Positions 25,826 to 35,145 of a DNA stretch of 64,000 bases are shown here, piece after piece. Source of the DNA: Janthinobacterium sp. (GTDB lineage: Bacteria > Pseudomonadota > Gammaproteobacteria > Burkholderiales > Burkholderiaceae_D); NCBI GenBank assembly GCA_003133225.1, contig PKWL01000026.1, positions 1 through 64,000 of the forward strand, read 5' to 3'. The notes beneath the pieces were generated by a model. That model made no database searches, was not told where the DNA came from, and was given only the letters and a program-made list of their open reading frames with translations. Numbering within the stretch: position 1 is the stretch's first letter; each line of letters opens with the position of its first letter. The position numbers and the translations under genes are program-made.

Positions 25826-27076
25826 TCAGCCGAATTTGCGGACAGCGTCTAGAGCCAGCCCGGCCCCAATACTAGCAAACAAATCGCCTTCCACCCGCCG
25901 CGCCGCCGGCACCAGGGCGGCGATTTTCTCACGCAGCAGGCCCACACCGCTAGAACCGCCCGTAAAGAACACGACATCGACGGCGTTCGGCGCCACACCG
26001 GCGTCGCGCAGCAGGCCTAGCACCGTCCCTTCGACCGAGTTCGCCAGATGGCCGATGGCATCGTTGAACTGGGTCCGTTTCAAAGTCAAGGTAGAGGCCG
26101 GTACCAGACGGTCCAGCGTTAGCTCCGTCTCGGCGGTTCCCGACAGGGCGATCTTGCCCTCTTCCACCTTCATGGCCAGCCAATGGCCTGCGCGCTGGTT
26201 GATTAGTTGTCGGAGGCAGCCAAGTTTGCCCTGCTCGCGCGCTTCGCGCCAGATGTCGGCGAGCTGTCCCTGCATTTTCTTGGTATAGGCCAGGTTGATG
26301 GTATGCCAGGTGGCCAGATTGAAATAGTAACTCGACGGCACTTCGCTATTGTTGCTCAAGCGACTGCCGTAACCGAGCAAAGGCATCACCGCCGACAAGC
26401 TGAGGTATTTATCAAAATCCGTGCCGCCGATATGCACGCCAGCGCTAGCTAGAATGTCGTCGCGCCGCTCCGCCTTTTTGGCGCGTTGCGGCGACAGGCG
26501 GACCAGGGAAAAATCGGATGTGCCACCTCCGATATCGGCGATTAAAACAAGTTCCTCGCGCCCAATTTGCGATTCGTAATCAAAGGCGGCAGCAATCGGC
26601 TCGAATTGGAATGAGACATGCTTAAAACCGACCGCATGGGCCACCTCAGCTAGGGTATTTTCGGCCAGCCGATCGGCACTGGCGCTGTCGTCAATAAAAT
26701 GGACCGGACGGCCCAGTACGGCGCAGGAAAATTCACGCCCGGCCGCCAATTCCGCCCGGCGCTTGAGTTCGCCAATGAACTGGGTCAGCAATAGGCGAAA
26801 CGGCAATGCGCGCCCGCCCACTTCAGTCTGCCCGTCAATTAGGCTGGTGCCAAGCAAGCTTTTGAGAGAGCGCATTAAACGCCCTTCGTAACCGGCCAGG
26901 TAAGCGGCCAATGCCGCGCGCCCGAAGCTCACCTCTTCGTCTTCGGCATTAAAGAAAATGACCGATGGCAAGGTGGCCTTGCCATCCTCCAGGTCCAGCA
27001 TCAGCAACCGTCCCTGGCGCATCCAGCCAACTGTGGAATTGGACGTGCCAAAATCGACGCCGCAAGCGTTGGCCAT
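25826..27076 (-). CDS. yegD: Hsp70-family chaperone-like protein (YegD type)
   Basis: This 416-aa actin-fold ATPase lacks the DnaK substrate-binding half. It begins CGVDFGTSNSTVGW (phosphate 1), has DIGGGTSDFSLVRL (phosphate 2), HIGGTDFDKYLS and FFTGGSSGVGLLREKI (adenosine). This order and length match YegD-like putative chaperones. The function is poorly known; the family may act in protein quality control. Confidence 0.9.
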   Translation of the reverse strand: MANACGVDFGTSNSTVGWMRQGRLLMLDLEDGKATLPSVIFFNAEDEEVSFGRAALAAYLAGYEGRLMRSLKSLLGTSLIDGQTEVGGRALPFRLLLTQFIGELKRRAELAAGREFSCAVLGRPVHFIDDSASADRLAENTLAEVAHAVGFKHVSFQFEPIAAAFDYESQIGREELVLIADIGGGTSDFSLVRLSPQRAKKAERRDDILASAGVHIGGTDFDKYLSLSAVMPLLGYGSRLSNNSEVPSSYYFNLATWHTINLAYTKKMQGQLADIWREAREQGKLGCLRQLINQRAGHWLAMKVEEGKIALSGTAETELTLDRLVPASTLTLKRTQFNDAIGHLANSVEGTVLGLLRDAGVAPNAVDVVFFTGGSSGVGLLREKIAALVPAARRVEGDLFASIGAGLALDAVRKFG

Positions 27077-27521
27077 GTCGATCTTTCACGTCATAAAGGG
27101 GGCGTCATTTTACCAGAAAAATTTGGCCAGAAATAGCTGGCTGTCCAGGCAACTAAAAGACTACGGCCACCCAGCGTGAGCAGAGCATGCTTCCATCACT
27201 TTTCGCATGGCCATACCAAGAGCGAGCAGCACCGCAGCGCAAGCAGCTGTTGGGATCGGCGCTGCTCTAGGGCCGCACTGACCAGGTGGGTTTCTATTAC
27301 AGCCTTTCTTGGGGGCGGCGTGGGCAGTGGGATACGTGGGTGGGTACGTGGGTGGGATACGTATAGGCGTGTTTTAATCGAGTACGGCGCCGGCGCAGAA
27401 GGATGGTCCCAAATTGGGACACGCTTGCGTTCGGCCTCGGGCTTGCAGGGAGCCAAGCTGCGCCATTAGGCGAAAGAGCGGGCAGTCGCCGTACCACCGC
27501 CACCTAGTGCCGCCGCCGTGT
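27077..27521. other. Intergenic region with a short tandem repeat
   Basis: No convincing gene. At 27333-27356 TACGTGGGTGGG occurs twice in tandem, followed by a partial third copy. Confidence 0.45.
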
Positions 27522-27761
27522 CTATTGTTCGGGCCTGGGCCTGGTATAGGCTGCCAGCACTGCGCCAATGACGATACCGAGCAAAAGGATCACCATGCTG
27601 GTGTTTCCACCAAGGCTGTTCTTGAAGTCTTCTCCACCGACCGCCCAGGACACTAGAAAGAAAAAAAGAGCCATGCCGCACCAAACAACCACGCTCACGG
27701 AAAAAGCAAATACATTGGGCCCTTGGATTGTATGAGCATCGCTTAAATGGATCGAACGCAT
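27522..27761 (-). CDS. Small membrane protein, unknown function
   Basis: This 79-aa protein has two predicted membrane helices (about VFAFSVSVVVWCGMALFFFL and VILLLGIVIGAVLAAYT) with a short loop between. I chose the ATG at 27761 because GGAGG lies five bases before it; longer in-frame starts (27773, or TTG 27815) lack one. No family is recognised. It is divergent from prkA. Confidence 0.6.
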   Translation of the reverse strand: MRSIHLSDAHTIQGPNVFAFSVSVVVWCGMALFFFLVSWAVGGEDFKNSLGGNTSMVILLLGIVIGAVLAAYTRPRPEQ

Positions 27762-27996
27762 AACCGCCTCCATGGTTGAAGACACTGTAATTAACAAAAT
27801 AAACAATGCGGGCAATAAGTCAAGATAAATATACCCAAGTGGATTTCAAAGCCGGCGCGGCCGGCGACGGGAAGTATGTGGATGGGGCGCAATCTCGCCC
27901 ATTTGATCGGCATCATGCCACCTGCGATCGGGAGCGCCATATACTAGAACATGGCAGTAGATATCGTGGATCCGCCATTTCATCCCGGGAGGAAAT
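27762..27996. promoter_or_regulatory. Divergent promoter region upstream of prkA
   Basis: About 235 bases between the small membrane protein and prkA. GGGAGG at 27987-27992 is a good ribosome site for the prkA GTG. No specific sigma-factor motif is certain. Confidence 0.35.
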
Positions 27997-29961
27997 GTGA
28001 CGACTAATCGTGATGACCTTCAAAATGTTGAGCTTGATCGAAAAGCACGCTTTTTTGACGGCCTGGTTGCTTTTACTCAGGAACACCGGATCGGCAACTG
28101 GTCTGGCACGTTCTCACAATTCATCGAGCAAGTATTGCCCGCCGCGCCCTATGAGTTGGCGCGCAGTTCTCATCAATATATGTGGGACATGATTCGCTGG
28201 ACCGGTTATGAAGATGAGGATGGGCATTTTCGTTGCCGCCTGTTTGCGGACGAACTGTTCGGCATTGACGACGCGATCGATCGCATCGCCTCCTATTTCA
28301 AGGCGGCCGCAGCCGGATCGGAAGTTGGGCGCCGTCTTCTGCTACTGCTGGGGCCGCCATCGGGGGGCAAATCATCGCTGGTCATTTTACTCAAGCGCGG
28401 CCTCGAGGAATACAGTTTTACTAAAGAAGGCGCGCTGTACGGCATTGGCGGCTGCCCGGTGCATGAATCGCCCCTGCATCTGGTGCCGCACACGATGCGG
28501 CCCGGCTTTCGCGAAACCTACGGGGTCGACATCACAGGCGAAATCTGCCCCCATTGCCGCGCCCGCCTGGAACAACAGTTCAACGGCGATTTCCTGCAAA
28601 TGCCGGTCGAAAGAATCTACATTTCCGAGGCCGGGCGCACCGGCATCGGCACCTACGCGCCGCATGACCCGACCACCGCCGACCTGGCGGACCTGGTCGG
28701 CTCGGTCGATTTGTCCAAGGTCGCCGAATTCGGCGACGAGGGGGATCCGCGCGCGTGGTCGTGGTCGGGCGCGGTGTATGCGGCCAGCCGCGGCGTACTC
28801 GAAATGATCGAAATTTTGAAGGTCAAGCGAGAGTTCCTGTATTTGTTGCTGACGTTGACGCAGGAAAAAAACGTCAAGGTCTCGCGTTTTCCCTTGATTT
28901 TTCTCGATGAGACAATTCTGGCGCATACCAACTTGGCTGAATTTCGCAAGTTTTTGCAAGAAAGCGAGAATGAAGCCTTGCTCGACCGCATGGTGATCGT
29001 ACAGGTGCCCTATACCTTGAACTACAAGGAAGAGGCACGCATTTACCATAAACTGATCCTGGCTGCGGCGCCGGCCTTCCGCGAAGTTCATCTCGACCCG
29101 CATGTCTTGCACGCGGCGGCCGTGTTCGCCATTTTGAGCCGCATGCAAGAAGGCGACGAGAAGGAGTCCGAACTGGTCAAGAAAGTGCGCATCCACGCCG
29201 ATGAAGAGGTCGAAGGGGTTAACCGGGGCGACGCCAAGCGCGTGAAGGACAAAGAAAAGACACCCGACGAAGGCTTGTCGGGCGTGTCGCCGCGCTTTGT
29301 CATCAATGCCTTGTCGAACGCCATCATTGCATCAAATCAGAAGAGTTTGAGCACGATGGACGTATTGCTTGCCCTAAAGGACGGGATCGACAACGATGCC
29401 CGTATCGAGCCCAAAAAAAAGCGCAAGTGGGTCGATTATTTGGTACTCACACGCAAGGACTTTTACAACCGATGGGTTAAAGAAGACGTGCATAAGGCCT
29501 TGTTCGTGTCGTTCGAGCAAGAGGTCCAGGACTTGCTCAATAAGTACCTCGACGAGGTCGAGGCGATGTTGGACAACCGCCAGATCAAGGACCCGATCAC
29601 CAACGATGAACGGCGCCCGGATGAGCGTTTTCTACGCGCGGTCGAAGAAAAAATCCACATTTCCGACTCGGGCAAGCAGTCGTTTCGCCAAGAAGTGGTT
29701 AGGAAGGCGATGAGCGCATATAAACGCGGTGAGCATTTCGGGCTTGGCAGCCATCTCCAGCTGCACGACGCCGTTCAGCAGTATTTATTTGAGCAACGAC
29801 GCGATGTGCTACGCCTTGTCAGTTCGGCCAAGCGCCCCGATGACGAGGTCAAGAGCAAGATTTCGGCTGTGGAAAAGCGTCTGGTCGACGAGTACGGCTA
29901 CGATAGCCATAGCGCACGCGAAGCACTCAATTATGTGACCACCTTGTTGGCACAGGAATAA
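27997..29961 (+). CDS. prkA: PrkA serine protein kinase
   Basis: This 654-aa protein of the PrkA/YeaG family has an AAA+ N-terminal domain with P-loop GPPSGGKSS (119-127), the family blocks HESPLHLVP and ICPHCRARLEQ, and a C-terminal kinase-like region. Family members act with the YeaH-type VWA protein and SpoVR in stationary-phase and nitrogen/carbon stress adaptation. GTG start at 27997 with GGGAGG upstream. It is the first of three consecutive genes. Confidence 0.95.
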   Translation: MTTNRDDLQNVELDRKARFFDGLVAFTQEHRIGNWSGTFSQFIEQVLPAAPYELARSSHQYMWDMIRWTGYEDEDGHFRCRLFADELFGIDDAIDRIASYFKAAAAGSEVGRRLLLLLGPPSGGKSSLVILLKRGLEEYSFTKEGALYGIGGCPVHESPLHLVPHTMRPGFRETYGVDITGEICPHCRARLEQQFNGDFLQMPVERIYISEAGRTGIGTYAPHDPTTADLADLVGSVDLSKVAEFGDEGDPRAWSWSGAVYAASRGVLEMIEILKVKREFLYLLLTLTQEKNVKVSRFPLIFLDETILAHTNLAEFRKFLQESENEALLDRMVIVQVPYTLNYKEEARIYHKLILAAAPAFREVHLDPHVLHAAAVFAILSRMQEGDEKESELVKKVRIHADEEVEGVNRGDAKRVKDKEKTPDEGLSGVSPRFVINALSNAIIASNQKSLSTMDVLLALKDGIDNDARIEPKKKRKWVDYLVLTRKDFYNRWVKEDVHKALFVSFEQEVQDLLNKYLDEVEAMLDNRQIKDPITNDERRPDERFLRAVEEKIHISDSGKQSFRQEVVRKAMSAYKRGEHFGLGSHLQLHDAVQQYLFEQRRDVLRLVSSAKRPDDEVKSKISAVEKRLVDEYGYDSHSAREALNYVTTLLAQE

Positions 29962-29981
29962 ACAAGGCGAGGAGGCGAGCC

Positions 29982-31160
29982 GTGATCGAATCCGGGCATA
30001 CATCCCAAGGCACTTGGTACGACTTGTTTTCGAGGGGAGCACGCGACTGGTTGCGCCACAATCAGAAAGTTCGGGAGGCGGTGCAGGCCAATTTGCCCGA
30101 TCTGATCGCCGCTCCCGATCTGATCACGGGACCCCAGGAGCGCACGGTGCAAGTGCCGGTGCGCTTGTTGGAGCATGCCCGATTTCGCCTGGCCGACCCG
30201 CGCCATGCGACCGGCGCCGGCCAAGGGGAAGGCCAGCCCGGCGATATTTTGCGCCCGGCTCGCACCGACCAGGATGCTGACGGCGGTGACGGCGGCGATG
30301 GCGCCGGCGGCAACGAGGATGGCGGTGTCAGGCTGTTACTGGAGTTTTCCGTCGATGACATCATGGACTGGATGTGGGAGGAGCTGAAACTGCCACTGCT
30401 CAAACCCAAGCGCAACGCGGCGATCGACGGGCAGGAACTGGTGCGCGAAGGGTGGGACAAGCGTGGCGCGCGCTCGCGCTTGGATCGGCGGCGCACGGTC
30501 AAGGAAGCGATCAAGCGGCGCGCGATGCAGGAGCATCCGGTCGCGTTCACCAATGAGGACTTGCGCTTTCGCCAACTTGTGATGCGGCCCAAACCGTCCA
30601 CCAGCGCCGTCGTGTTTTTTGTCGTCGATGTGTCAGCTAGCATGACCCAGGCCGAACGCAAAATGGCCAAGGCTTTCTTTTTTTACGCGATGCACGGGAT
30701 TCGCCGCAAATACGCGAGCGTGGAAACCCGTTTCATCGCCCATACGACGCATGCATGGGAGTTTTCTGAGAAGGAATTTTTTCTCGTTAGCGGCATCGGC
30801 GGCACCATCGCTTCGAGCGCCTTCAGGCTCACCTTAGACCTGGTGCACGAACGCTATGAACCGGCGCGCTACAACCTGTATGTGTTTTATGCTTCCGATG
30901 GCGAAAATTTTACGGAAGACCGCGCTGCTGCGGGTCAGGCGCTGGCCGATCTGGCAAGCGTCGTCAATTACATCGGCTATGTGGAAACCGTGCCGGGCAT
31001 GCCGCGCTCGCTCGATACTGAGATGCGCCGTCTATGCTATGAACTGGAGCGGCGCGGTATGCCCGTCGCCAGTAGCGTGATGGCCAATAGCGAGGATGTC
31101 TGGACGGCGATCCGCAAATTTTTCGTGCACGAGGCAGAACAAGAAAATGCCACGCCATGA
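29982..31160 (+). CDS. yeaH: YeaH/YhbH-family (DUF444) VWA-like protein
   Basis: This 392-aa cytoplasmic protein contains the family core LEFSVDDIMDWMWEELKLPLL and a MIDAS-like metal site VVDVSASMTQAE in a von Willebrand A fold. A low-complexity Gly/Asp linker (DADGGDGGDGAGGNEDGG) lies near residue 100. GTG start at 29982, 20 bases after prkA. Its conserved link to prkA and spoVR suggests the three proteins form one stress-response module. Confidence 0.92.
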   Translation: MIESGHTSQGTWYDLFSRGARDWLRHNQKVREAVQANLPDLIAAPDLITGPQERTVQVPVRLLEHARFRLADPRHATGAGQGEGQPGDILRPARTDQDADGGDGGDGAGGNEDGGVRLLLEFSVDDIMDWMWEELKLPLLKPKRNAAIDGQELVREGWDKRGARSRLDRRRTVKEAIKRRAMQEHPVAFTNEDLRFRQLVMRPKPSTSAVVFFVVDVSASMTQAERKMAKAFFFYAMHGIRRKYASVETRFIAHTTHAWEFSEKEFFLVSGIGGTIASSAFRLTLDLVHERYEPARYNLYVFYASDGENFTEDRAAAGQALADLASVVNYIGYVETVPGMPRSLDTEMRRLCYELERRGMPVASSVMANSEDVWTAIRKFFVHEAEQENATP

Positions 31161-32530
31161 GTTCGCCATCCCCCCATCTGTACGAAGCGCGCCTGGAGGC
31201 TCTTGCCAGCGAGCTCGGCCTCGACTTTTATCCGGTCGACTTTGAACTCGTTCCGAACAGCTTTATGACTGAAATCGCGGTTTATGGTTTGCCGGTGCGC
31301 ATGCGACACTGGTCGTTCGGCGTGCGTTACATTCATCAACTGGTGCGTCAGCAGATGGGCAACTCAAGAATTTTTGAGGTGATGTTTCCGGGCGACCCTT
31401 GCCGTGCTTATATGGTCGATAGCAATTCCTTGGCTGAAAACACTCTCGTCACCGCGCACGTGTTGGGGCATGCCGACTTTGCCAAAAATAACCGCCTGTT
31501 CGCTCAATTCATGAGCATGGCGGGCGGTAAAATCCTCGAGCAAAGCGCGGCCCGCGCCCACCGCATGGAACTGGCCCTGTCCCGGCACGGTCAGGAAAAG
31601 GTGGAAGCGGTGCTCGATGCGGCATTGGCGCTGGAACCCCATGTTGACGTGAATGCGCCCTTGTACCGGACGCCCTATCCGCTCCCGTCGGAAAAAAAAT
31701 ACGCAGCTCCGGGCCCGTTTCAGCAGCGTTTTCAAAATCTGCCGGGTGCGATTGCCGAATCCGTAACGGAGGCGCGGCCCTTGCGCGCGCAACTGCCGCC
31801 GCAGCCGGAATATGATCTACTCTGGTTTATCGCGCAATATGGACCCGACCTAGATGATTGGGAACGCGATATTTTTCTGGCCGTGCGCGAAGAAGCGTTT
31901 TATTTTTATCCCGTCTTCGCCTGCCAGATCATGAATGAAGGCTGGGCCTCGTATTGGCACGCACGGCTGCTGCGCGAAGCGAGCTTTCTGCCCACGGATC
32001 TATACGTTTCGGCCATCAAGTCCCATTCCGACGTGGTGCGCCCGTTTGCCGCTGAACGTCAGCTGGCACTTTCGGTGAACCCCTACCATTTGGGTTTTTC
32101 GCTGTGGGAACGGATCATCGAACGGCATGGCATCGCCATGGCGCGTCAAGTTTGCAAGGAAGAGGATGATTTCGGTTTCATCCGCAACTATCTGGATCAG
32201 GAACTGGCCGACCAGCTCGACCTTTTCGTCTACGAAAGCCGCAAGGACGGCGAAACTCGGATCGTCAACCGCGACATTTATGCGATTCGCGAAGCAATTC
32301 TGGCGCCCAGATACAATTACGGCGCGCCTTGCATTGCGGTCAGCCAGCTAAACGACGACGGCAGCCTGGTGCTCACGCATGACCATCAGCGCGACGGTCG
32401 CGGTCTCATGCTAAACCAGGCCGAGCTGGTCATGGAGTATCTCGCTCGCGTCTGGCGGCGTCCCTTGACCTTGCATACCGTTGATTTCAGGGGCCTGGCG
32501 CGCACAGTTTCACACAAGGGCACCCGCTAG
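31157..32530 (+). CDS. spoVR: SpoVR family protein
   Basis: This 457-aa protein resembles Bacillus SpoVR and E. coli YcgB. It carries [12 protein letters not shown] (about 96-107) and [13 protein letters not shown] (about 258-270), both His-containing blocks of the family. The biochemical role is unsettled. The ATG overlaps yeaH by ATGA. Its last 21 bases overlap the convergent epimerase gene. Confidence 0.93.
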   Translation: MSSPSPHLYEARLEALASELGLDFYPVDFELVPNSFMTEIAVYGLPVRMRHWSFGVRYIHQLVRQQMGNSRIFEVMFPGDPCRAYMVDSNSLAENTLVTAHVLGHADFAKNNRLFAQFMSMAGGKILEQSAARAHRMELALSRHGQEKVEAVLDAALALEPHVDVNAPLYRTPYPLPSEKKYAAPGPFQQRFQNLPGAIAESVTEARPLRAQLPPQPEYDLLWFIAQYGPDLDDWERDIFLAVREEAFYFYPVFACQIMNEGWASYWHARLLREASFLPTDLYVSAIKSHSDVVRPFAAERQLALSVNPYHLGFSLWERIIERHGIAMARQVCKEEDDFGFIRNYLDQELADQLDLFVYESRKDGETRIVNRDIYAIREAILAPRYNYGAPCIAVSQLNDDGSLVLTHDHQRDGRGLMLNQAELVMEYLARVWRRPLTLHTVDFRGLARTVSHKGTR

Positions 32531-33610
32531 AGGAGACGGCTGGCCGGCCGGCGCCGGTTGCCGGATATACCAGTCCAAGGTGTGCTGCAAGCCGCGCTCG
32601 ATATCGTGGGTCGGGGCATAACCGAGCAGCATGGCCGCCTTCGATATGTCGGCCTGGGAATGGCGCACGTCGCCTTCGCGGAACTCCGTGTAATGGGCAT
32701 GGTAATGCCGCAAATGGGGGTAACGTTCGCTCAGCAGTGCCTGCATTCGTGCGAACAGAACATTCAAGCTGGTACGCGCATTGACGGCCACGTTGTATAC
32801 CTGATTGACGGCGGCCGGATTGTGCGCCAGAGCAGCTAGCAAGTTGGCTTGGATCGCGTTGTCAACGAAACAAAAATCGCGGCTACTTTCCCCATCCCCG
32901 TTGATATACAGGCGGCGGTCATACATCATGGCCGAGATCCATTGTGGGATGACGGCCGCGTAGGCACCGTTCGGATCCTGGCGCGGCCCGAAGATATTGA
33001 AGTACCGCAAACCAATGCTTTCGGTCCCATAGGTTCTAGCATACACATCGGCATACAGTTCATTGACATATTTCGTCAAAGCGTAAGGCGACAGAGGCTG
33101 GCCGATACGCTGTTCCACTTTCGGCAAGCCGGGATGGTCGCCATAGGTTGCGCTCGATGCAGCGTAGACAAAGCGTTTGACATGCTGGTCGCGGGCCGCT
33201 GTGAGGACGTTAAGGTAGCCGCCGATATTGATGTCGTTGGTCGTTAGCGGGTCATGGATCGAACGCGAGACCGAACCGAGCGCCGCATGGTGCAAGACAA
33301 AATCGACGCCCTCGCAGGATGCCAAGCACACCGGTGCGGAGCGGATGTCGCCCTCGACGAAGTCAAACAATTCCCAGGCCTTGGCGCCTAAGGCGGCACG
33401 GACCTGGTCGAGGTTGTGGCGATAGCCTGTGCTAAAGTTGTCAAGGCCGGTCACCCGCTGGCCCAATCCCAAGAGCGTCTCCAGCAAGTTCGAGCCGATG
33501 AATCCGGCCACCCCGGTGATGAGCCAGTGATATTGATTGGCTTGCAAATGGGCGCGCGCAGCCTGGTAGGATGGCGCGCCCGCTGCTGCGCCGTTGAGGT
33601 CGGTTGGCAT
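32510..33610 (-). CDS. wbpP: UDP-N-acetylglucosamine 4-epimerase, WbpP-like
   Basis: This 366-aa extended SDR has Rossmann GVAGFIGSN (33-41), [22 protein letters not shown] with the catalytic Ser/Thr region, and YALTKYVNE with Tyr and Lys. The active-site SSATYG and long N-terminal extension fit WbpP-type enzymes that interconvert UDP-GlcNAc(A) and UDP-GalNAc(A). It directly follows wbpO (its ATG abuts the wbpO stop), so the pair likely makes UDP-GalNAcA for the exopolysaccharide. Confidence 0.9.
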   Translation of the reverse strand: MPTDLNGAAAGAPSYQAARAHLQANQYHWLITGVAGFIGSNLLETLLGLGQRVTGLDNFSTGYRHNLDQVRAALGAKAWELFDFVEGDIRSAPVCLASCEGVDFVLHHAALGSVSRSIHDPLTTNDINIGGYLNVLTAARDQHVKRFVYAASSATYGDHPGLPKVEQRIGQPLSPYALTKYVNELYADVYARTYGTESIGLRYFNIFGPRQDPNGAYAAVIPQWISAMMYDRRLYINGDGESSRDFCFVDNAIQANLLAALAHNPAAVNQVYNVAVNARTSLNVLFARMQALLSERYPHLRHYHAHYTEFREGDVRHSQADISKAAMLLGYAPTHDIERGLQHTLDWYIRQPAPAGQPSPLAGALV

Positions 33611-34891
33611 TTACAGCCTCCAGACATTAAGGCCGGTGTTGAGCAACACCTGGTGGTCGAAGTGCGACTTGACGTCGATGAAGCAGCCGTTCTCCATCAC
33701 CTTCTCCTGGAACTGCGCCAGCGGCCGCGCCACCAGTTGCCGGTGCGTCACAGCGCTGATGATGGCCTCGGCGCGCGGCAGCTGCTCCCACGCTTTCAGT
33801 TCGATGCCGTACTCGTCAAGCGCCTCACCGGCGTCCGCCACGGGGTCGTGCACATGCACATGCAAGCCGTACGATTGCAGTTCGCGAATCATATCGACCA
33901 CTTTCGAGTTGCGCAGATCGGGGCAATTTTCCTTGAAGGTCAGCCCCAGCACGTTGACTGAGGAGCCCTTCAACTTGAAGCCGGCTCGCACCATTTCCTT
34001 GACCGTTTTCTCGGCGACAAATTTTGCCATGCCGTCGTTGATACGGCGCCCGGCCAGGATGACGTGCGGATGATAGCCGAGCATTTCCGCCTTGTGGGTC
34101 AGGTAATACGGATCGACCCCTATGCAGTGGCCGCCGACCAGCCCGGGTCGAAACGGCAGGAAATTCCATTTCGTGCCCGCCGCCTGCAACACTTCGAGCG
34201 TGTCGATGCCGAGGCGGTCGAAGATGATCGCGAGCTCGTTCATCAGCGCAATATTGAGGTCGCGCTGGGTATTTTCGATCACCTTGGCCGCTTCCGCCAC
34301 CTTGATGCTGGACGCCCGGTGCACGCCCGCCGCCACCACACCCTGGTACAGCTGCGCCACGTGCTCTAGCGTTTCCGCGTCATCGCCGGACACGACTTTG
34401 CGAATCGTGGCCAGCGTGTGCTCCTTGTCGCCGGGATTGATGCGTTCGGGCGAAAAACCCACGTGAAAATCCGTTTTCCAGCGCATGCCAGAGTGCTGTT
34501 CCAGAATCGGGACGCACACTTCCTCCGTCGCCCCGGGGTAGACGGTCGATTCGAACACGATAATCGCCCCCCGTTTCATGTGCTGGCCGACTGTCTCGCT
34601 GGCGCCGATGAGGGCGGAAAAATCAGGATTATGAGCGCGGTCGACGGGCGTTGGAACGGCCACCACAATGACATCGGCCAGCGCCAGTTCGCTCGGATCG
34701 CAACTCACGCTAAGCCACTTTGCGGCCCGCATCTGCTCGCTCGACACCTCGCCGGTGGGATCGACCATGCATTGATAACTGGCCACTTTGCGGGCCGACA
34801 AATCGAATCCAATTGTGCGCTGGCGTGTTCCGAACGAGACCGCCAGCGACAAACCGACATAACCGAGCCCCACTACCGCGACGACGTCCAT
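33611..34891 (-). CDS. wbpO: UDP-N-acetyl-D-glucosamine 6-dehydrogenase, WbpO/TviB-like
   Basis: From the ATG at 34891 this is 426 aa, matching WbpO/TviB. The N-terminal NAD-binding motif is VVGLGYVGLSLAVSFG. The catalytic Cys is in GGHCIGVDPYYL, and ALMNELAIIF and FKENCPDLRNSKV are family blocks. A longer frame runs to 35077 but its first 62 residues are not like any dehydrogenase. It oxidises UDP-GlcNAc to UDP-GlcNAcA. Confidence 0.9.
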   Translation of the reverse strand: MDVVAVVGLGYVGLSLAVSFGTRQRTIGFDLSARKVASYQCMVDPTGEVSSEQMRAAKWLSVSCDPSELALADVIVVAVPTPVDRAHNPDFSALIGASETVGQHMKRGAIIVFESTVYPGATEEVCVPILEQHSGMRWKTDFHVGFSPERINPGDKEHTLATIRKVVSGDDAETLEHVAQLYQGVVAAGVHRASSIKVAEAAKVIENTQRDLNIALMNELAIIFDRLGIDTLEVLQAAGTKWNFLPFRPGLVGGHCIGVDPYYLTHKAEMLGYHPHVILAGRRINDGMAKFVAEKTVKEMVRAGFKLKGSSVNVLGLTFKENCPDLRNSKVVDMIRELQSYGLHVHVHDPVADAGEALDEYGIELKAWEQLPRAEAIISAVTHRQLVARPLAQFQEKVMENGCFIDVKSHFDHQVLLNTGLNVWRL

Positions 34892-35145
34892 AGTACCCAC
34901 CCCGATTGTGCGTTCATTGTTGGAAACTGCGCTTCGCAATCCGGCGCAACTGGCTAAAACTGCGACGGTAAGATCCGTCTTTGGCGATTTTACGAGAGGG
35001 GGAAAAAGTGTTATTGAGAATAAACAAGGCGCGCATGCTTGAACTGCAATGACGCAATTGTTGAGAACAATCAACAAGGACTGCCCATAATCTTCCTACC
35101 CTAGCGCTTACGGCCCGATGCCGTCCAAACGAACAGGAGAGCACG
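34892..35145. promoter_or_regulatory. Divergent promoter region between wbpO and prsT
   Basis: A small palindrome, ATTGTT-GAG-AACAAT (35057-35071), lies 75 bases before prsT, and CATAAT follows it. AGGAG before the prsT ATG is its ribosome site. Regulation may be shared between the two transcription units. Confidence 0.4.

Noticed and set aside
27333-27356. Tandem TACGTGGGTGGG repeat as a possible CRISPR or regulatory array
   Set aside because: Only two full copies of 12 bases with no spacers; a simple local duplication is enough.
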